Positions 60,401 through 64,000 of a stretch of DNA of 64,000 nucleotides are shown here, piece by piece. A program made the translations under genes and the position numbers. Source of the DNA: Calliopum simillimum (taxonomy: Eukaryota; Arthropoda; Insecta; Diptera; Lauxaniidae); contig OX638368.1 of the NCBI GenBank assembly GCA_951812925.1, positions 125,449,309-125,513,308 on the forward strand. The letters are read 5' to 3'. Under the pieces are notes generated by a model, which worked only from the letters and a program-made list of their open reading frames with translations, ran no database searches and was not told the origin of the DNA. Numbering within the stretch: position 1 is the first letter of the stretch; every line of letters begins with the position of its first letter.

Positions 60401-60437
60401 AAAGGACGCAATCGGAAGTGCATTCCCATATGCATAA
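54423..60437 (+). CDS. ZNFX1-like superfamily 1 helicase, 932 residues, no zinc-finger region
   Basis: Nine exons (54423-54555, 54729-55309, 55756-56214, 58167-58334, 58392-58913, 59258-59405, 59468-59829, 59947-60090, 60156-60437) join in phase to 2799 nt. The region before the helicase (about 360-470) reads SLLCFSTNSDFENLVLATVA and FESPAFFEPYRNVFDAI, characteristic of ZNFX1. The motor has a Q-motif-like NESQTQA (about 483), Walker A GPPGTGKT (503-510), motif II VIFEEAAEI with Glu-Glu-Ala-Ala (674-677), motif III MIGDHMQLKP (about 698), QYRMRP (740-745), motif V TVDSFQGMEAE (about 851) and motif VI VALSRA (887-892). Motif set and spacing are complete, so ATP-driven RNA unwinding is likely. 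ZNFX1 relatives act in small-RNA inheritance and antiviral RNA sensing. This one stops right after the core (FPYA), without the NFX1-type zinc fingers of the vertebrate protein. Introns 2 and 3 carry mobile elements. AATAAA lies at 60451-60456. Confidence 0.9.
55363..55729. mobile_element. GC-rich non-autonomous element with 8-bp target duplication, copy 2
   Basis: The 8-bp TTAATAAT is duplicated at 55355-55362 and 55730-55737. The 367-bp insert is in the opposite orientation to 47199-47559 and shares its ends (AGAGTCTGTCTATACGGG on one side, CCCGTATAGACATTTCC on the other), its CGCGTACGC repeats and its GC-rich core. It lies in intron 2 of the helicase gene. Confidence 0.92.
56310..57646. 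mobile_element. 1.3-kb fold-back element, TA-flanked, in the helicase gene
   Basis: Ends GTACAGTCATTTGG and CCAAATGATTGTAC are inverted, with TA at 56308-56309 and 57647-57648. The arms match over about 500 bp each, with landmarks TTTTGCGGGATTTTTGCAAA, AGTCGTGTTCGCTCGCG, AATGACCTCTCAATTGTTTT and GTGCATGCCGC. The left arm has a short extra segment near 56375-56400. A 50-bp unit (TAGTACAATGTTCAATTTTG) is duplicated near the centre (56958-57020). It is non-coding, within intron 3. In the transcript it would fold into a long duplex. Part of the arm (CAGTTTTTTACAAATATCTC) resembles the 17-kb fold-back, so they are probably related. Confidence 0.88.
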
Positions 60438-60456
60438 CATTTTGTAAGAAAATAAA

Positions 60457-61925
60457 TTTGAAATTTTATATTAAAAAAGTTTAATGAACAAAGTTGCAAA
60501 CTCTTTATAAATTGTCTAAATTATATAATTGTTACATAAAAGTTTGAATTTGAATAGAAATAAAGTGTTTAAAATTTGAGAACTTTTATTGTGCTGAGAC
60601 ATGGCTTACCAAACTGAATTGAATCCAAACACTTTTAGCGAAATTGCTGATGGAACGTAATGACTAAGCAAATCTTCAGGCTTATTTTCTTTTTTTCCTA
60701 TAGGAAAAAATTTAATAATAGTTCAGATACAAATGGGATATCATTAACAAAAAATAAATATTTTTTATTAAAACAAAAAAGTAATGACATTGTGGGGTTG
60801 AGCGCGTACTGTTCAGTTCAGTGTTTTTTAAATTAAAAAATGAGGACAATGCATAAAGACGAAACGAATCGAATGAGTAATTTTCGTTTACCTACAAACT
60901 TTATTCTTTGAGTTAAAATGAACGCAAAAGTTCTGAATCAGGCCTGTTTCGTAATCCGCGTGGTTTCAATTACTTTTCACTTCAGAAGCTTTTTGATGAA
61001 AATGGTGAGTCAAACGATAAAAAGTATTGCAATCTTTTTTATGGAGAATTACACGTTCTAAAAATAGTATTGATTTGTATTTACGAAAAGGTAATCTTTT
61101 AGGAAATATTCTTAAAAAACCACATAAAGACTAAAAATTCGATTTCGGAACAGGCCGAAATGAAAAGTTTCAATCGGCTGATATTAACGATTGACTTTAA
61201 GTCACTCGATTCGTTTCGTCTTTCATGCTAACGCTAATAGTTTGCTTATAAGCTCTTCTGAATGTCGGTAAATTCGACTGATGATGGAAATATGGTATTC
61301 TGAAAACAACTTTTAGGTGCAATTTCGTTGTTAATAATATTAACAAAAACATCGTTTAGAAAATTTTAAAATGACAATATTGTATTTGAAAACTATTATT
61401 ACTTCGAATGACTTTCTTATTAGCTTACTTTGTGTTTTACGAACGTTGCACTTTCGTTCGATATGATACACGTTGCGAATAACAAAGAGAGTACACAAAA
61501 TTCAGACATGAGAGAAGCAGGATTTCCAGACCAAGTTAAATCTTTAATTTAAACTTTTTCCAATTCAAAAGAAACTTTTTCCAAATCAAATTAAATTTTG
61601 CAAAAAAAAAAAAAACAATTTCTCTTGGTTTTTATGGGTCTTTTGGTCCTCTTTTTCAAAGTGATCGAAAAAAATATTCCACAAAAAATTTCACTAGGGA
61701 CACAAAAGACAAGAAATGCTTAAAACTTTAGAATAATGCGTAATAAATGTAATAAAAGTATTTACTAATAACATTTTTAACTATGAGTTTTGAAAGCGGG
61801 GGCTACGCCCCGTTTCCAATCCCCTCTATTTTGACAGGTGTTTGGTAGACACAATATGAGTCTAGTCCAAGTTTCATAACGATAGCTGCAGTAGGTGCGG
61901 AGATATATAATTTTAAGCTTGTTTG
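60457..61925. other. Intergenic with repeat fragments, no gene
   Basis: About 60853-61225 is bounded by AAGACGAAACGAATCGAATG and its near reverse complement CACTCGATTCGTTTCGTCTT. It contains dispersed repeats shared with 20545-20600 (reverse) and 35430-35530. No coding region was recognised. Confidence 0.45.
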
Positions 61926-61929
61926 CAAA

Positions 61930-63055
61930 GTTTAATTTGATTTGGAAAAAGTTTATTTTCATTTGGAAAAAGTTTATTTTGTTTTGGAAAAAGTTAATTA
62001 TTTTAAGTGTTTTATTTTATGGTTACGTTTTAATATTTAAAAGTTGATTTTGATTTGGAAAAAGTTTATTTTAATTTGGAAAAAGTTTATTTTGATTTGG
62101 AAAAAGTTAATTTTTTTAAGTTTTTTATTTTATGGTTATGTTTTAATTTTTAAAAGTTGATTTTGATTTGGAAAAAGTTTTTTTTTTTTTTGACTTGGAA
62201 AAAGTTTATTTTTATTTGGAAGTTTGTTTTGATTTGGAAAAAGTTTATTTTGATTTGGAAAAAGTTTATTTCGATTTGGAAAAAGTTTATTTCGATTTGG
62301 AAAGTTTGTTTTGATTTGGAAAAAGGTTTTTTTTGTTTTGGAAAAAGTTTATATTGATTTGGAAAGTTTTTTTGATTTGGAAAAAATTTATTTTAATTTG
62401 AATAAGTTTATTTTGATTTGGAAAGATTGTTTTAATTTGAAAAAAGTTTATTTTGATTTGGAAAAAGTTTATTTCGATTTGAAGTTTGTTTTGGTTTGAA
62501 AAAAGTTTATTTTGATTTGGAAAAAGTTTATTTTGATTTGAAAAAGGTTATTTTAATCTGGAAAAAGTTTATTTTGATCTGGAAAAAGTTTATTTTGATC
62601 TGGAAAAAGTTTATTTTGATTTGGAAAAAGTTTATTTCGATTTGGAAAGTTTGTTTTGATTTGGAAAAAGGTTTTTTTTGTTTTGGAAAAAGTTTATATT
62701 GATTTGTAAAGTTTTTTTGATTTGGAAAAAATTTATTTTGATTTGAATAAGTTTATTTTGATTTGGAAAGATTGTTTTAATTTGAAAAAAGTTTATTTTG
62801 AATTGGAAAAAGTTTATTTCGATTTGAAGTTTGTTTTGGTTTGAAAAAAGTTTATTTTGATTTGGAAAAAGTTTATTTTGATTTAAAAAAGTTTATTTTA
62901 ATCTGGAAAAAGTTTATTTTGATCTGGAAAAAGTTTATTTTGATCTGGAAAAAGTTTATTTTGATTTGGAAAAAGTTTATTTTGATTAGGAAAACGTTTA
63001 TTTTTATTTGGAAAAAGTTTAAATTGAATTGAAAGAATTTATCAATTTGGTGTGG
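61930..63055. repeat. 21-bp minisatellite with a 345-bp higher-order repeat
   Basis: The unit GATTTGGAAAAAGTTTATTT (plus one T, 21 bp) repeats about 50 times with variants (6- to 18-bp deletions, GATCTGG, AATTTGAATAAG). Two long blocks starting at 62294 and 62639 show the same order of variants, so a 345-bp composite unit was duplicated. Because 21 is divisible by 3, frames of 60-70 residues stay open and read repeats like DLEKVYF or IWKKFIL. They are broken by the indels and have no start context, so I do not call a gene. Confidence 0.92.
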
Positions 63056-64000
63056 AAAAGGTTTAACTCAAAGTGGAAATTCTTGTAGGTTTTTTCAAAA
63101 GTACCAATATACATCCTAATTAAACTAAATCTATACAAATGAATGAAATGCAGTTTTTTTTTGCTTTCTTTTTTATTTATTTTATTTATTATATAACATA
63201 TCTTTCTTCTTTTTATTTTTTGAAACTACACTAAAATGTAAATGATCTACTGAAAGTTGAAAGAAATAAAAAAACCAACTTACTTTAAAAGGAAGAGATG
63301 ATACTTTTTTTTTTTTTTTTTTTTTTTTTGAGTTTCTTAAACTTATCTTATAATTGTTATGAAAGCTATTTAACTATTTGCTAAATACAATACATAGTCA
63401 AAGCGTACCCAATTGATACAAATTCGCATAAAAAGCAAATGAACATAGTTTTATTTAATAAATTTTCATCGTCAACCATTATTTTATGTATGTACTTAAA
63501 ATACTTGTAATTTAACTTAAAAATCAACGCATATTTTAACTACAAATTAAAATAAACAACTGCGCATACATTTACAGGTAAATAAAGGGGATATTTTTTA
63601 AAAACAATTTGAAAATAAAGAAGCTATTCTTCCTTTAAAATTGTATATCCTAATTTTCTGTTTTATTAGCTATTTCAATCAAATTCGCCATCAATGCAAT
63701 AACAATTTATACATTTGTATGTATGTGTATTTAGATTATTCGGACAACTGCTATATAACATTGTTTTTTATTTTGTTTTTTTTTTTTTTTTTTAAATCAA
63801 TAGAAAAATTATAAAAAATTAAGAACAAATCATGTTCATTATTAGTACAGGCAAAATAGGAAACGTCTGGCGATTTTTGGAAAGGTGCTTGAATCGTCTT
63901 GGTTATTGTTAAGCGTGTTAAGCTGAAGCTAAAATTCGATTTGCGGGACACAGGGGGGTGTGCGATCGCCGCCATCTTGATAAGAAGGGTGTAATGTTCT
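63056..64000. other. Right edge, AT-rich, no gene identified
   Basis: It contains a 27-base T run (about 63307-63329) and another near 63775-63793. The last 150 bases are less AT-rich (GGGGTGTGCGATCGCCGCCAT) and may belong to a gene beyond the window, but nothing could be assigned. Confidence 0.4.

Noticed and set aside
62157..63032. Open frames reading IWKKFIL / DLEKVYF repeats as a possible repeat protein
   Set aside because: They are interrupted by indels between units, have no splice-linked start, and follow from the 21-bp period alone.
1..64000. CRISPR arrays, bacterial operons, phage or plasmid features
   Set aside because: Spliced introns, polyadenylation signals and insect transposons show this is animal nuclear DNA; the tandem arrays lack conserved-repeat plus unique-spacer structure.

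Overview
The window looks like a piece of a higher-dipteran (fly) nuclear genome, probably a tephritid fruit fly. The reasons are strong AT bias, short phase-consistent introns with GT..AG borders, fly-type secreted proteins of the TsetseEP kind, and many degenerate insect transposons (mariner, maT, Tc1, pogo, hAT-like, LINE). The species is an inference. There is one 200-base assembly gap (8009-8208). All gene models below were spliced by hand by checking reading-phase continuity at every junction.

Genes. The left part (3.5-22 kb) holds three small secreted-protein genes, each with 2 exons or an incomplete 5' end: 3526-4297 (minus), 7161-7841 (plus, 5' exon not found) and 20874-21976 (plus). 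The first two have the cysteine-rich helical look of TsetseEP-domain proteins; the third is unassigned. The middle (24.45-35.3 kb, minus) is one large gene of 13 coding exons encoding about 1478 residues. It is not recognised; it has a repeated basic [F]xxKLxxW motif. At 46.4-48.4 kb (plus) lies mitochondrial ribosomal protein L1. It is convergent with the Golgi GDP-fucose transporter (SLC35C1/nac family) at 48.8-51.8 kb (minus). At 54.4-60.4 kb (plus) a nine-exon gene encodes a 932-residue ZNFX1-like superfamily 1 helicase that ends directly after the helicase core.

Everything else is dominated by repeats. Several insertions are defined to the base by target duplications: two nearly identical 5'-truncated LINE copies (one inside an older RNase H-type LINE, the other inside a dead Tc1 element), a maT (DD37D) transposon with intact inverted ends and one frameshift, an internally deleted mariner, a second deleted mariner-like element, a pogo/Tigger-like element, and at least four hAT-like short elements with 8-bp target duplications. 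There are also several long fold-back palindromes. Introns of the large gene, of mRpL1 and of the helicase gene carry many of these. The right end holds a roughly 1.1-kb minisatellite with a 21-bp unit organised into a 345-bp higher-order repeat.

The genes show no operon-like cooperation. Apart from the three small secreted proteins, they are unrelated housekeeping or regulatory loci separated by transposon-derived DNA.
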